Origin: Jimgerdemannia flammicorona | Taxonomy: Eukaryota > Mucoromycota > Endogonomycetes > Endogonales > Endogonaceae | Assembly (NCBI GenBank): GCA_003990745.1 | Contig: RBNI01000927.1 | Span: 1 to 25,761 of the forward strand | DNA length: 25,761 nucleotides | Direction of reading: 5' to 3' | Shown here: piece after piece, positions 1 to 11,000 of the stretch | How the letters are laid out: each line of letters starts with the position of its first letter | How positions within the stretch are numbered: the stretch's first letter is position 1 | Notes under the pieces: generated by a model | Database searches by the model: none | Told to the model about the DNA's origin: nothing | Seen by the model: only the letters and a program-made list of their open reading frames with translations | Translations under genes and position numbers: made by a program

Positions 1-41
<41 letters not shown>

Positions 42-89
42 AAAAATAATAAAAAAAAAATAAAAAAGTAAAAAAAAAAAAAAAAAGAA

Positions 90-150
<61 letters not shown>
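1..150. repeat. Long poly-A tract at the left edge
   Basis: About 150 bases of almost pure A, broken by a few T, G and C, ending directly before LINE-derived sequence. The length and purity fit the A-tail of a retroposed element lying to the left of the window on the plus strand. The LINE piece that follows (L3) starts abruptly in the middle of its ORF2, so L3 may have inserted, 5'-truncated, beside or inside this tail. A plain expanded microsatellite is the alternative. Confidence 0.8.
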
Positions 151-152
<2 letters not shown>

Positions 153-877
153 CTACTGTTGGATAACTTCTCTCTAATAGACTTTGATATTAGTACTAAA
201 ATAGAGTGTCAACAGAATATAGACCAAGATCTGTGACCAGTTAGCTGGCAGTTAACTAGTATTAGTGAGGAGTAAGACTGGACTAGTATCTAATCTTAGA
301 GTACTGAAATATAGTAGTAATGTTTTTCAAAGTTCTAAGTAGTATAGTATATATACTAAAGAGGAATATTATATTAAACTTTTTCTCTAGTTACTTAATT
401 GATAGTAGAATCTTCAATTATGAAGAATATTATAACATAGGATAGAAGAAAAGTTTTGTACAGATATCAGAATATTGACTAGATGAGTATGAAGTTCTTA
501 AAGACTTCTGAATATTAGTTGATAGTTACTTGGAGATAAAGAGATAAGAGAATAGAGAGAGGGATTATTGAGAAGACTTAAAGTTGTATTTGGTAGAGTA
601 TATTAATAATAAGTAACTTAAAGTTAGATGAGTTTTGATAGTATAGATAAAGTTAGCTAGATATTAACTATATATATTTGAGAATAGATGGTAAATAGGA
701 TTGGAGAAGTAAAATAATAAGAAAAGTTGGTGATAGACATTTTATCTGACTGGTAGAGAGAGTGAGGTCTCTAAAGTAGTCACCATTATTATCTAGTAGA
801 GAGTATTTGTGAAAAAAGTAGTAAGAGGATTATAGTTATTAATAGTCTGATAGTATTCTATCATAAAGAGATAAAAT
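151..877 (+). pseudogene. LINE L3: 5'-truncated 3' part of ORF2 (decayed)
   Basis: This matches, base for base with many transitions, the C-terminal part of ORF2 and the start of the 3' UTR of the LINE at about 10890-11610. The shared landmarks are the 'gtgaggagt..gactgg' stretch near 264, the cysteine/histidine region near 415-490 and the 'caccat..atctggtag' stretch near 780. The piece begins immediately after the poly-A tract, so it is 5'-truncated in the normal LINE manner. It is much more AT-rich than the other copies and has stops in every frame. The native 3' UTR resumes at 2101 after a 1.2 kb insertion. No product is expected. Confidence 0.85.
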
Positions 878-2024
878 GACATTACTCCTTTCTCTGCTAC
901 CTTACTGGTTACAATAGTTTGGTAGACAACCTTTCAAGTCCACTTTCCACAACTATTACCCCTTCTATCTCAGGTTGGTTTGCTGTACCTATTGCAGGGT
1001 AGTGGGGAGAAGGCAATGGTAATGAGTTGTCCCTTTATCAGTATCAGATCAGTGTCTTCTCCACTTTTTCATAGTTTCTAGTGCCTTCAGCTATATCTGG
1101 AGTACATCTGTTTTGGTATAGTGCCTTCTTCCTTTTGCTGTCACCAACAAGATACTATCTTAGTGTATCATGGGCTATATAGAGAGTCAGCTGACCTTGG
1201 GCATCAAGTGCTCAGTGTAGGTTATCTACAGGTCCTCAATGCCTGTAGTGAGGCCCTCTGGCTTTGGCAAGCTTCCCGGTGAGTGCAGTTCTAGCATAGG
1301 TGACTGCTTTTTGAGTATTGTTGAGATGGAAGAGGAGATGGCTATTACAGATAGGAGGAAGGGCAATTACAGTAAACCAGTAGGATACCAGACAGAGGGC
1401 AGTTGTCAGGGCTAGAGTAGATACTACTTCGGTGGGACCTTTTGATTGGTGCAGAGTGGTTAAGAGGTAGATATCACTCTTGGCTTCTTTTGGTGATTTA
1501 GTGGGTTGGGCCCCAGTCATTGGGGGGGGTCAGAGGGGTTGAGGCTATCTATTTTAGGCATCTTGGCTACACTTAACTGGAATCAGGAGCTGATACAGCA
1601 ATGTGATCGAGGCCTATAGGCTTGAGTAGTGGGGTATTGGAGGTCTCCTTCTGCCTCACATGTAAGTTCTTTACTCATCTCGACTGGGAGAACCAGACCC
1701 TACTCACTGTGATATATTTTGATAAGAGTTTTTTCTTTGCCTGTCATTTTCTTTGAGGTGGCAGAGGCTATTCTATTCAGCTTGAGCATGGCCTTGTATA
1801 TACATTGGGGTCTCAGGCATGTGCTTTCGGTTGTTGGCATATGGCTGAGTTCCCTCTGGTGGTAGGGAGAGCATAGTGCACAGAATGAGATATAGGCCAA
1901 CATAGGCTCTGCTGTATCTGGCATAATCAAGCTACTGGACAATAGCTAGCCTAGGTTAATAGAAGAGCAGTACTTAATGGGTAGTGGGGGAGGGTTTTGG
2001 CCTATATAGTCTAGGTTCTCTTCT

Positions 2025-2030
2025 AATAAA
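2025..2030 (+). promoter_or_regulatory. Polyadenylation signal AATAAA of the retrocopy
   Basis: AATAAA lies 24 bases before the start of the A-rich tail at 2054. That spacing is normal for mRNA 3' end formation and fixes the orientation of the inserted unit as plus. Confidence 0.65.
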
Positions 2031-2053
2031 AATCTACAAGACATTGAGTTCAT

Positions 2054-2100
2054 TAAAAAAAAATTAAAATAAAATAAAATAAAATAAAATAAAATAAAAA
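2054..2100 (+). repeat. A-run and (AAAAT)n tail
   Basis: A run of A is followed by about six or seven AAAAT units and a final A-run, ending where L3 3' UTR sequence resumes. It is best read as the microsatellite-like tail of the inserted retrocopy. Confidence 0.8.
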
Positions 2101-2218
2101 GAGAGAGACTCCTCAGAGAGATTTGATAAGAGGTTGAGTTATTATATAATATATTAGTATATATTGATTTAGTAATAAATACAGAAGTCCAAGAGATTAT
2201 AAAAAAAAAAAAAAAAAA

Positions 2219-2251
<33 letters not shown>
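2101..2251 (+). mobile_element. LINE L3 3' UTR end and poly-A tail
   Basis: The stretch from 2107 (CTCCTCAGAGAGATTTG and onward to GAGTTATT) matches the 3' UTR of the LINE at about 11625-11665 with several transitions. This proves that the material between 877 and 2101 is an insertion. An AT-rich spacer follows, then a poly-A tail at 2201-2251 with a single C. It is the true 3' end of L3 and shows that this LINE family ends in poly-A. Confidence 0.7.
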
Positions 2252-2255
<4 letters not shown>

Positions 2256-2400
2256 TATTCTTTTTAATTATCTTATATTAATTATAAAATTAGCTATATT
2301 TATAATAATTGTAAATTTCAAACTATGGTCCAGATTATATAAAACTAATATATAGATTAGATAGTTTTTAAATTCTTGAAATACTTATTAATAAAATATA
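2252..2400. other. AT-rich spacer with no recognisable content
   Basis: Very AT-rich sequence between the L3 tail and the gypsy LTR. It has no open frame, no similarity to the other elements that I can see, and no RNA gene. It may be the decayed target into which these elements inserted. Confidence 0.5.
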
Positions 2401-2825
2401 TTTCAGATATAAGATATATATATATTTTTTTTAATTATAGCTTATTTTTGTATCTTTTTACAATATTTTAGTATTTTTAAATACTTAAAAATTCTCTCTT
2501 AGTACTAAGACTTTATTAGAATATTTTTGTCTTTTTTTAATACTAAGTATTTTATCTTAACTAGTTATAGAACTTTTTAGAATATTGTAAAATTTTATTA
2601 GTTATCTTTTGATAAGATTTTCTCTTAGTACTTTTTTAGTATTTTTTTTTATTTATTTCTAAGATTCTTTTATATTTTTCTTTCAGATCTTATATAAATA
2701 TTCTCTCTGTTTACTTAAATAAAACTCAGAATATTTAAATCTTTAGTATCTCTTTAAACTACTTTAGACATATTAGAATTTTTCTAATTTAGTTATTTTT
2801 TCTTATAGAAATTAGAACTATTATA
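2400..2825 (+). repeat. Decayed LTR of the dUTPase gypsy family (LTR4, element G4)
   Basis: The order of landmarks matches the three better LTRs at 12330, 15669 and 18361: the CTTAGTACTAAGAC-type stretch near 2497, CTTTCAGATCTTATATAAATA ending at 2700, AATAAAACTCAGAATAT at 2718, and the end near ACTATTATA at 2825, followed by TTTGATAATAG, a decayed primer binding site. Nearly every C or G in the other copies that could become T or A has done so. The left end is unsure (about 2375-2410) because the TGTAACA start is no longer readable. Confidence 0.75.
2691..2723 (+). promoter_or_regulatory. TATA box and AATAAA of LTR4
   Basis: TATATAAATA at 2691-2700 and AATAAA at 2718-2723 are in the same order and spacing as in the other three LTRs. 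They mark the presumed transcription start region and the R/poly-A region. Confidence 0.6.
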
Positions 2826-3085
2826 TTTGATAATAGTAGTAAAATTATATCTTATCTTATTAAAAATTTTTATATAAATCTAGAAATTAGTTATAATTAG
2901 TTATATAAACTTAAAATAAATAATAAAGAAAAATCAGTTTAATTAAGTCATATTGTAGTTAAAGATACAGATTTTGAAGCTTAAATAAATCTTAATAAAA
3001 TATTATATAAACAGTATTAATATTAGATTTGAAATTTATAAGTATAATATAATAGTTAATCTAAATTAGAAAATATAATTAGGAG
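2826..3085 (+). pseudogene. Gypsy G4 leader and gag N-terminal remnant
   Basis: After the decayed primer binding site, the leader can be aligned to that of G2 at 16133-16222 ('ttagttataattagttatat' here against 'cagtcacaactagtcacaca' there). The first 100 or so bases of gag from about 2930 also align to the G2 gag start at 16223, with the start codon lost. The match fades at about 3075-3090, where minus-strand copia sequence begins. The rest of this element is missing, either lost or displaced. No coding capacity remains. Confidence 0.6.
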
Positions 3086-3389
3086 ATAGATATTTGATTT
3101 ACCTTTTATGAAGAATCTCTTATTACTATAGATTTTGTCATTATCTTCATCTTTGATCTCTATTATTCTTAGCTGAGATAATTCTAACTTAGATAATTCT
3201 AGCTTAGATATATATAGCAGTTGAAAATAATTTTGATTGATTACTAGAGAGATTAATGATACATAGTTGTTATTTTGTTTGCTATATTTATGTATACTAA
3301 CTGATACATATATAGATATAGAGATCTTGACTAATATATCTATATAGATTTCTAAACTATTTTCTCCCTTTTCTCAGAACTATACATTA

Positions 3390-4330
3390 TGTAAAATAAC
3401 TATATACTGCTTATATAGATCCTAGAGTCTATATATCTTGCCAGAATATCTAAGAAATATGCTTACCAACTTTTGGCTTAAATTTGTATCAATTGGCATT
3501 ACTTTTATCAAGAATATATATATTATATCTGAATATATATAGATGAGATATATCTAGCTTAGATCTGCTCCATAATTCTTCAGAGCTAAGATCATTATCC
3601 TTATACTTATTATTATTACCAGATTCCTTACTGAGCATATGAAATATGTATTAATTATATATATATACTACTGTATTAATAGCTTTAGCTTAATAAGAAT
3701 ATAATAATCTGGTAACATTAATTATTATTTAAGCTATTGTAATAATTATATGATTAAATTACTCAGCTATATCATTCTGCTGAAGTATATAAGAAGCTGT
3801 CATTTAATATTATATACTGCATTTTTTCAGAAACTGCTTGAACATATTATTGATATATTCATATCTATTATCTGATTATATAATATATACTCTATATTCT
3901 TTCTCATTCTCAGCAATCACTTTGAATTCTTTAAATTTTTCTAAGACTTCACTCTTTGCCAATAAGAAATATATATATACTTTATATATATAATTATTGA
4001 TAAATATGATGAAATACTTCTTCTTAGAGTATGATAGTATATATATAAAATCACATATATCAGTATAGATAAGATCCAGAATTCCCAAGATACACTTTAA
4101 TCATTCTTTAAATAAATACTAGAATACTTTATTTACTATGCAATCCTTGCAGAAGAAATTATTTCTAGAGTATATATTTAGTAGTAATCTACTAACAAAT
4201 TTACTCCTTATTATATATTCAAAACTTATCTTACTGATATGTTCTAAGCATTGATACTATATATTGAATACATCAGATATAGTTATTATATATATAGAGG
4301 CTTTTATACTATTTAGCATCTCATTAATTA
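3390..4330 (-). pseudogene. Copia pre-integrase and integrase remnant
   Basis: The minus strand gives a GAG-pre-integrase block (YQCLEHIS near 4245-4265, C..C near 4140-4155) and then the integrase core. The open stretch at 3876-4088 reads LDLIYTDICDF...YFIIFINNY...YFLLAKSEVLEKFKEF. This is the well-known copia integrase signature, with the first catalytic Asp in 'YTDIC' and the second in the 'F(I/D)(D/N)Y' region, here FINNY (Asp to Asn). Further down, a QQN.IAE.FN stretch near 3770 holds the catalytic Glu of the D,D-35-E triad. The many stops exclude function. Integrase identity is firm; exact ends are approximate. Confidence 0.85.
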
Positions 4331-4559
4331 TATAAATATTACTATGTTTTGAAACTATCATTATCTCATTATCATGTAAATTATATACTATTGTACTCTT
4401 TGTATATATATATATATCTTTATTACTATATAACATTATCTTCTTTATTAAAAGGAGGTTTTTGCTAATTTCTAGAGTATATAATATATCTAGGAAGATA
4501 CTAGCAGGTTCTATGATATTGCTATAGAGATATATTCCTATATTTCTCTTTTCTTGAGT

Positions 4560-4690
4560 ATAGATGATATTGTTATCTCTTAGATAGAGTACTTAAAAGG
4601 CTCATATATAGAGAACTATTCTTTATATAGTATTATATATTGTATAGCTCATAAATCTATTAACCAGACATCACTATCATTAGCTATATT
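4560..4690 (-). pseudogene. Copia protease remnant
   Basis: On the minus strand a DVWLIDL.AIQYI..YKE reading is seen near 4620-4680. It corresponds to the copia retropepsin start 'WLIDSGAT.HM....WF'. The serine and glycine of the active-site triplet region are lost, and a stop falls where the glycine should be. The likely position of a decayed zinc knuckle is upstream near 4830-4880, but its cysteines are no longer clear. Confidence 0.7.
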
Positions 4691-5179
4691 AATATATTCA
4701 TTAAATATATAGTTAGACATACTAATGTCATTACTATTTTCATTAAATAAAAAGTATTTTACTATTGACTAGAATTCATAGATAATGGATTGGTGGATTT
4801 GATAGTAGAACTGTAATATATATATATTATTTATATAAAAAAATATTGTTTTTATCAGTTTTTATAGTATTTGTATTTCTTTGCTAATTTCTACTATTTC
4901 TATAATAGTTCTTTCCACTACTTCTATATTGCTAATACTGGCTTCTATATTTACTTTTACTGCTCTTTTTATTATTTTACTTATTATAGTATTTATAATA
5001 ACTATCATACTTGATTAATTGAGAGAACTGATTATTATCATATTAATTTTGGATTTGGATTCATTGGCCTTATTATTGTCTGTACTTTTGATCTCATTTG
5101 GTACTATATCTGTGAGATTTATAGAATATATTTTTATTATCATTAGTGGAACTGTTTTCTTGATACATTTTCTCATTTA

Positions 5180-5898
5180 TGAGGCTCATTATTATATAGG
5201 CATAATTCATAAGCTTGCTACTTTCCTATATAGCTACTACTATGATATGATATACTTTAGAAAGATTCCTTATAAGAGTCAGAACTTTATCTTTATTACT
5301 TATATATATACTGTACTAACATACTTAAAAAATTCACCTGATTTACCAGATTATCAATATTACTAACATATTAATGGATAGTCTCCTTGGGCTTCATTTA
5401 TAGATTAAATAGCTGAGATTTTAGTAAAATTGATTAAATCTAAATATTTGTATATAATGATTGTATAAAGTCTCCTATATCTTATAAGTAGTCATTGTAT
5501 ACATTATGAGCTTTATTTGGGAATTTGACAATATAAATACAATCTTACATAATACTTGGTAATTATTTATAGTATCATAATCTTGAATTTGTCCTTATAG
5601 TTTTATACTCTGCCAAGCCACATTTATTAAGGAGATTCATTATATGGAATATTCAGATTATGTAATCTTTCCTATCAAAGATCAGAATAGACCTCTCGGC
5701 TATATTTATACTTATAACTGGGACTATATTTTCTGTATCTATTATAGTAGTTATATCTGTAGTATCAATGATTATTACTAAAATACTCATAATTGGCATA
5801 TCTATTTCTATACTTATATTACTAGACTGATCATTACTTGATATTCTAATATAATCAAGGTGTTCATCTCTCTCTCTGCTAACATTCATATCATACAA
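5180..5898 (-). pseudogene. Copia gag remnant
   Basis: Minus-strand reading from about 5898 downwards shows a typical copia gag with interruptions: an FDRKDYIIWIFHIMNLL stretch near 5600-5670 (the usual 'F.G.NY..W...M...L' start), a SQLFNL.MK..ETIH.YV stretch near 5360-5430, and an LTLIRNLSKVY region near 5260-5290, equivalent to 'LLRSLPPSY'. These are classical conserved blocks of the UBN2-type gag, which would form the virus-like particle. Several TAG/TAA/TGA codons and at least one frame change make it non-functional. The open minus-strand stretch at 5653-5898 holds only the N-terminal part. Confidence 0.7.
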
Positions 5899-5948
5899 AA
5901 CTTCAGAACATACTTTTGAATCATTTATTAGAGAAAGCTACTAAGGAC

Positions 5949-7961
5949 ATGGCAACAAACAAGTGAGTTGATATACATACTGGGTCAGGTGGACCTGGGG
6001 CCTTCAACTAACAATATATCAGAAGAGGGTATAGATTGGGGATGAGATCTTTTGGGGGTCCAAGTGGGCAGGGCAGTTCAGGCAGTAGTAGTGGTACTGG
6101 CAGAGGAGCAGAAGAGTAGGAGGAGAGAAGTTTCATGGATATGCTGAAGACTGGAGAATAGCCTGCTAGATCTTGTGGTGATCAGGCTGGGGGGAAGAGA
6201 AAACAAAGAGAAGTGGAGGTAAGGAGTTCATTTTCTCATCCGATAGAGGGAAGGGCTGGTAGTGAAGTCACTGGGGATAGAGGGAGGACTGCTGATGGGG
6301 GTGTGACAGTGGATCAGGAAAAAAATCCAGATATAATGATTGATGGAGGGGCTAGACCATTGGGCCTAAAGCAGATGGGGGGCTGGTGATGGCACCATTA
6401 CTCAAGAAGTCAACTTCAGAGTTTGCTGTAACCTTGTACTTCTGGGGCTTAATGGTGACAGTGAGGATGGTTCTGGGGCTTATCTTCAAGCAGGTGGCTG
6501 GAGCTGCCTCAGTGAGATTTCTGAAGGGGCTGGAGGAGGTTGAGGTGAGATTTGAGGAGACAGGCCTACTGGAGAATGTATTGAAGACAGGAGTGGCTGT
6601 AGGAGAGGTGGTGGTCCCTATGGTATACTACTTAAAGTGGGACCCCAGGGTGGTTTAGCTATTGGTGAAGGGGGTACCTACAGTGATGATGGCTGAGATC
6701 AGAAAGAGGGTTTAGGAGGTAATGGTAGAGTATGGAGACATAGTTGATATTGGATTTCAGGTATGGGAGGGGACTACTCTCAGGACTGAGGATATGAATA
6801 TCAGGATCTGACTTACTGAGAAAGAGGCCACAGAGAAGATGAGTGACTGGCCTTTGGTTATGCTGTAGGAAGTCTTTATTTGTAAGGTATTGAGAGTGAA
6901 GAGGAGGGAGGAGAAGGAGGAGGATCTGCTAGAGACATTGGAGGAGCAGAGTGGAGTAGTAGAAAGAAGGACAAAGGCCTGGAAGGCATATAGAGGTGAG
7001 ACACTTGGAGATTGTTGAGAGGAAGTATATTTGGGTAGATAAGAAAGTGTGAGAGAGGTCTCAGGGTTGTAAGTTGCAGAAGGAGCTATTGGCAAAGCTA
7101 GAGGGAAAGGTATTGATGTCTGCTGGGGGTAGCAGGGATACCAGGGGAGTTAAGGCAAGCATCTGGGCTGGTGGAAATGGTGCAGTGGAAGAGGGGGAGT
7201 CAAAAGGAGGCCAGGAAGGTACCTAGTAGCAATCTGTATAAGGATGGCATCTTTGAAGTCTGGGAGGAAGACTGGGAGGATTCCCCTTCTTCTTTCCCTC
7301 TTGTCAGGTGGGGACCTGCAGTGAGGAGATAAGGGGCAGTAGATATGCCAATGTATGGAGTCCAGAAAGTATGATTTGGAGTATCTGAGATGGAAAAGAG
7401 GGGTCAGGTGGTGGCTATAGATGAGGAGAAATTGGTGGATGTCTCTGAGGAGGGGTGGGATGAGGTGGTAAGTATGGGGGCTGATACAACAATACTGAAT
7501 GGGGTCGACTGGCAATACCTGGGGGGAAGGAGGTGGGGAATTTACTCTGGATATGTTGAATGATGAATAACTTGGTCACTGAGGAGTTGGGGGAGGTAGA
7601 CTTGAGGGTGATGAGTGATGAGCATTGGGTGAGAGTCCTGCATGGTAATGGGGTAGTGGAGGGATTGAAGGTAGAAGTACTTGTAGTTTTCCTGGAGAAG
7701 AAGGAGTATGAGGTCAATGAGGAGAGAAAGGCTGAGTTGGCTGCAGTGGTAGGAGAGCAGGCAGTCTACTGTTGGATGGAGCAACATGGCCTGCAGCTCT
7801 GGCAGGATGCCTGTCAAGAGTATTGTGAGGATTTTAAGGAGAAGGAGGAGGGGGAACTGAATGAGCTGCTGGGGGGATTGGAGGCAAGGAGAATTGAGGA
7901 GGAGAAGTGAAATATCAAACATATCTTAGATTTGGCACAGGAGTGGATGGAGGTGGAGTAG
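5949..7961 (+). pseudogene. LINE L1 ORF1 (RNA-binding protein), broken
   Basis: The start ATGGCAACAAAC at 5949 aligns with ATGGCAAGCAAC of L2 at 20500. Open stretches at 6386-6658 and 7560-7910 match L2 ORF1 in different frames, so at least two frameshifts exist. The first holds the FAVTLYFWG region that precedes the RRM-like part; the second holds the acidic C-terminal region beginning MMNNLVTEELGEVDL. No CCHC knuckle is seen. In L2 the same protein has an RGG-rich stretch and an RRM-like fold, so the likely role was RNA binding in the LINE ribonucleoprotein. It ends at TAG 7959-7961 by alignment to L2. Confidence 0.75.
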
Positions 7962-8002
7962 TAAAGAGAGTGTGGGGACTTCTCATCTAAACATTATTCC
8001 TA

Positions 8003-11000
8003 ATAAATAGTACAACAAACATTTTCTCTCTTAATGTAAATGGGCTATAGAGTTCAGGGCAGTATAAGAACATTTTCACTTGGCTTAAGGGACTAGAGGC
8101 TGATCTCTTCCTGCTGCAGGATGTATAGTATAAGGATGATGTAGATCAAGTGGAGTGGACTAGAGAATGGGGAGGAGCTATAGTGTGGATTGGAAAAGTA
8201 GTGATTTTGGTGCAGAGTGGCAAGGGAGATCTAGGGGAAATCAGGAACTGGGAAGACTGCTTGGTATGGGGGAAGTGGTGCTGACCTAGGTAGAAGCCAG
8301 TGAGAGTTGGCTCTTACTACTGCCTGGTAGCCAGGGGGGAGAGGATTGCATGGATCAAGGGACTCTTAGAGGAGGGTACTTTTTTGGAGAGTGGGGTAGA
8401 TGTCCTGGGTGGGGACTTTAATATGGTATAAAACCCTCAGATGGATAGAACTGATGGAGGGAGGAGTGCTGATGGAAGAAGTGGTGGCCTGGATGTATAG
8501 GAGGAGATAGAGAATCTTAGCTCCTTAGGGGATATAGACAGAACAAAGGGGGAGAAAGGAGGATCTACATGCACTGGGGGAATAGTTTAGGTATAAGAAT
8601 TGACTGAATTCTGTCAGCCGAATGCTGGGGCTTGGATGTCTGGAGGTCTCTGGAGGTAGAGTGGTACCCATGGTCTGATCATTGGGGTCTGTTAGGGCAG
8701 GAGCAGTTTAGGGAGAGTGGAGATAGACCCAGACATTAGCACCTTACTGGCTGAGAAAATATTATAGGATCTATAGGTGGAGGACATTCAGGGGTGAATA
8801 GTGAACTGGAGACAGAAAGGCATGGCAGTAGGTGTTCAATAGATAAGGTTGAAAGAAGTGGTAAGGGTATACTGGGGGAGAGCTAGAAGGGATGCTGGGA
8901 GACAGTGAAGGAAAAGGGTAAGGTGTGCTTTGAATTGGTTAGTTAGACTACAGATGAAATGGACAGATATAGTAAATTCTAGTGAGATAGATAATTGGAG
9001 GTTGGTGAGGACTAAGATGGAGGTGGTGGAATTACAATGGGTATTGAGAGAAGAGGAAGAGGTACATATGAAAGGAATAGTGCTAGACTGAGGTGGCAGG
9101 GGCTTGAGAAGGGTGAAAGGCCTACTAAGTACTTATCAAGGCTCCTTAAGGTGAGAAGGGTGCAACTTAGATGGGATAGAATTCTTGATGCAGAAGGGAA
9201 AATAGTTTATGATACTCAACAGATCTTGGGGGTGTTGAAGGAGAGGTGGAGAGAGCTGTAGAGTAAAGAAGAAGGGAGTGCTGATGCCAAAACAATCGGC
9301 AACACCCTGGAGGATTGGAAGTCACTGCAGGTAGAGAGCCTGGGAGATTTGATCCTACCAGTTCAGGAGGAGGAGATTCAGAGAGTACTTGCAGTGACTA
9401 AGCTTGGAACAGCACCTAGAGAGGATGGATTATCTTGGGACTTTTGGAAGAAGATGGTGAGAGTCTCTGGAGTACAGGAGAAATGGCAGCTCTATGTAAT
9501 CTTATACTCCTAAATGGTGAGTGGGTTGGAGAATAGCACTTAGGACTAGTGGCCCTTCTGTACAAGGATAAGAGAGAGAGAGAGAGCTGGAAGAATTAGT
9601 GATCAATCATACTCCTAGATATGAACAGAAAGATAGTTACTAAGGTAATTGTGGTGAGACTGCAGAAAGTCACCCAATAGGTGCTGGGGGAGGAGTAGCA
9701 GAGTTTTGTTAGAGGCAGACTTATCAGAGATGGGACAGCCTGGGTCTATGGTATCATTGAAGGAGTATGGACCTGTGGATTGGATAGGAGGCTGGTCTTT
9801 CTAGACCAGGAGAAGGCTTATGATCATGTTTAGAGGGTGTGGCTGGGCAAAGTGCTGAATAGAATTGGTATTCCCTCATGGTTTTGAGCCTCTATGTTGA
9901 ATCTGTTGGAGGAGAGTCGGGTAGCATTGATGTGTAATGGTCACCAAGGTCTGGTATTTCTCTTGAGGAGAGGAGTTCCTCAGGGAGATCTACTGTCTCC
10001 TATATTGTATGTCCTTTTATTGGAGCCTCTGATAGATAGGATTTGTAGGAAGGTGGTGGGCTTTTTATTTACAGTATAGTGTGGAAGGTGGGGGCCTTTG
10101 CAGATGATATAGTGGTTAGACTAAGATCAGTGACAGATGTCAAGGCACTTAAAGAGACAGTAGAATGGTACAAGACACACTCTGGAGCAAAACTCAACTA
10201 GCATAAGTGTAAGACAATAGTGTTAGAGAATGGGCTAGTGGGTGGAGATGTCATAGGAACAATTGTCCCTGCAGAAGAGGTGGTACATTATCTAGACATC
10301 TTCCTCTCCATATATGGATCTGTCCTCCCATAGGTGTGATGGGAGAGAAGAGTGGCTATCTGAAGAGAGGCTCTTAGAAGTTGGGGAGGTTGCTACATCT
10401 CACTAGCAGGCCAGGTGTCAATTCTGAATATCTACTGATTTCCAAAGCTGTAGTATATTGCTTATTACTTAAACTTCCCAGCTAGAGTGGTGAAGAGGCT
10501 AATGAAGATAGCTAGGGCTTAGATTTGGGCTGGGAGGCAGTCTCAGATCAGTTGGGATACCCTATTATTGCCAGTGATGAGAGGAGAGCTAGGACTGATG
10601 GATCTTCCTAAGAAGCTCTACAGTCTGTGAGCTTGGTAGCTGAAGTGGACCACTGAACTGCAGAGAGCAGGATGGGTATCACTAATGCAGAAGGTGTGGG
10701 AGATAAGGTTCTCCCCAAGAGGGTCCTTGGGAGACTTGCTATCATTGGTGGGTCTGGGTGGGAGCCATCAGTTAAGGTATAAAGGCTTCTGGTGGGGAGT
10801 AGTAGATGGAGCTCACTGGATTGGTTTATGCTGGCATAGTAATGAAGGTGGGATGCTATGGGGTCCAGTGATATGGAGATAGGACAGACTACTATTGGGG
10901 GGTGCTCCACTGATTGAGTTCAATATTGGTAATGGAGTGGAGTATCAGAGGGGATTGGGTCAGAATATCTGGTCAGGCGGTTGGCAAGTAGTGGAGATTG

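Larger units (their letters stand above)
878..2100 (+). mobile_element. Retrocopy-like insertion in the 3' UTR of LINE L3
   Basis: This block is absent from the otherwise matching 3' end of the LINE at 11590-11640, so it was inserted into L3. It is clearly richer in G and C than L3 around it. Its right end has AATAAA at 2025-2030, a short spacer, then an A-run from 2054 and an (AAAAT)n tail, as in a reverse-transcribed polyadenylated RNA. Reading on the plus strand gives fairly long open stretches between 880 and 1280, but also stops; the minus strand has open stretches at 1236-1520 and 1700-1942. I recognise no protein in either. It could be a processed pseudogene of a host mRNA or a non-autonomous SINE-like element. 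A possible short target duplication (AAAGAGA near 865-871 and 2098-2104) is weak. The left boundary is uncertain by about 10 bases. Confidence 0.6.
3086..5900 (-). mobile_element. Ty1/copia element remnant, gag to integrase, minus strand
   Basis: Read on the minus strand, and allowing for stops, this block gives the copia order gag, protease, GAG-pre-integrase and integrase, which differs from the gypsy order. The reverse transcriptase and both LTRs are not visible. Downstream of integrase the sequence runs into a poorly conserved linker and is cut at about 3090 by gypsy G4. Upstream of gag it is cut at about 5900 by LINE L1. It is heavily AT-shifted, with stops in all domains. Separate entries give the domains. 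Confidence 0.8.

Noticed and set aside
1236..1942. Possible small genes on the minus strand (80 and 94 codons)
   Set aside because: No recognisable domain, no matching splice signals that I could support, and the block has the tail and AATAAA of a plus-strand retrocopy.
3500..4650. Many TATATA tracts as candidate origins or promoters
   Set aside because: They are spread evenly through all strongly decayed DNA here, inside former coding sequence, and fit end-stage C:G to T:A decay.
5019..5366. Plus-strand open stretch rich in Ile, Leu and Tyr, looking like a membrane protein
   Set aside because: It lies opposite the copia gag remnant, whose conserved blocks read on the minus strand. AT-rich sequence readily gives hydrophobic shadow readings.
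7150..7922. Minus-strand open stretches opposite LINE L1 ORF1
   Set aside because: Shadow of the same G-rich coding strand; the plus strand aligns to L2 ORF1.
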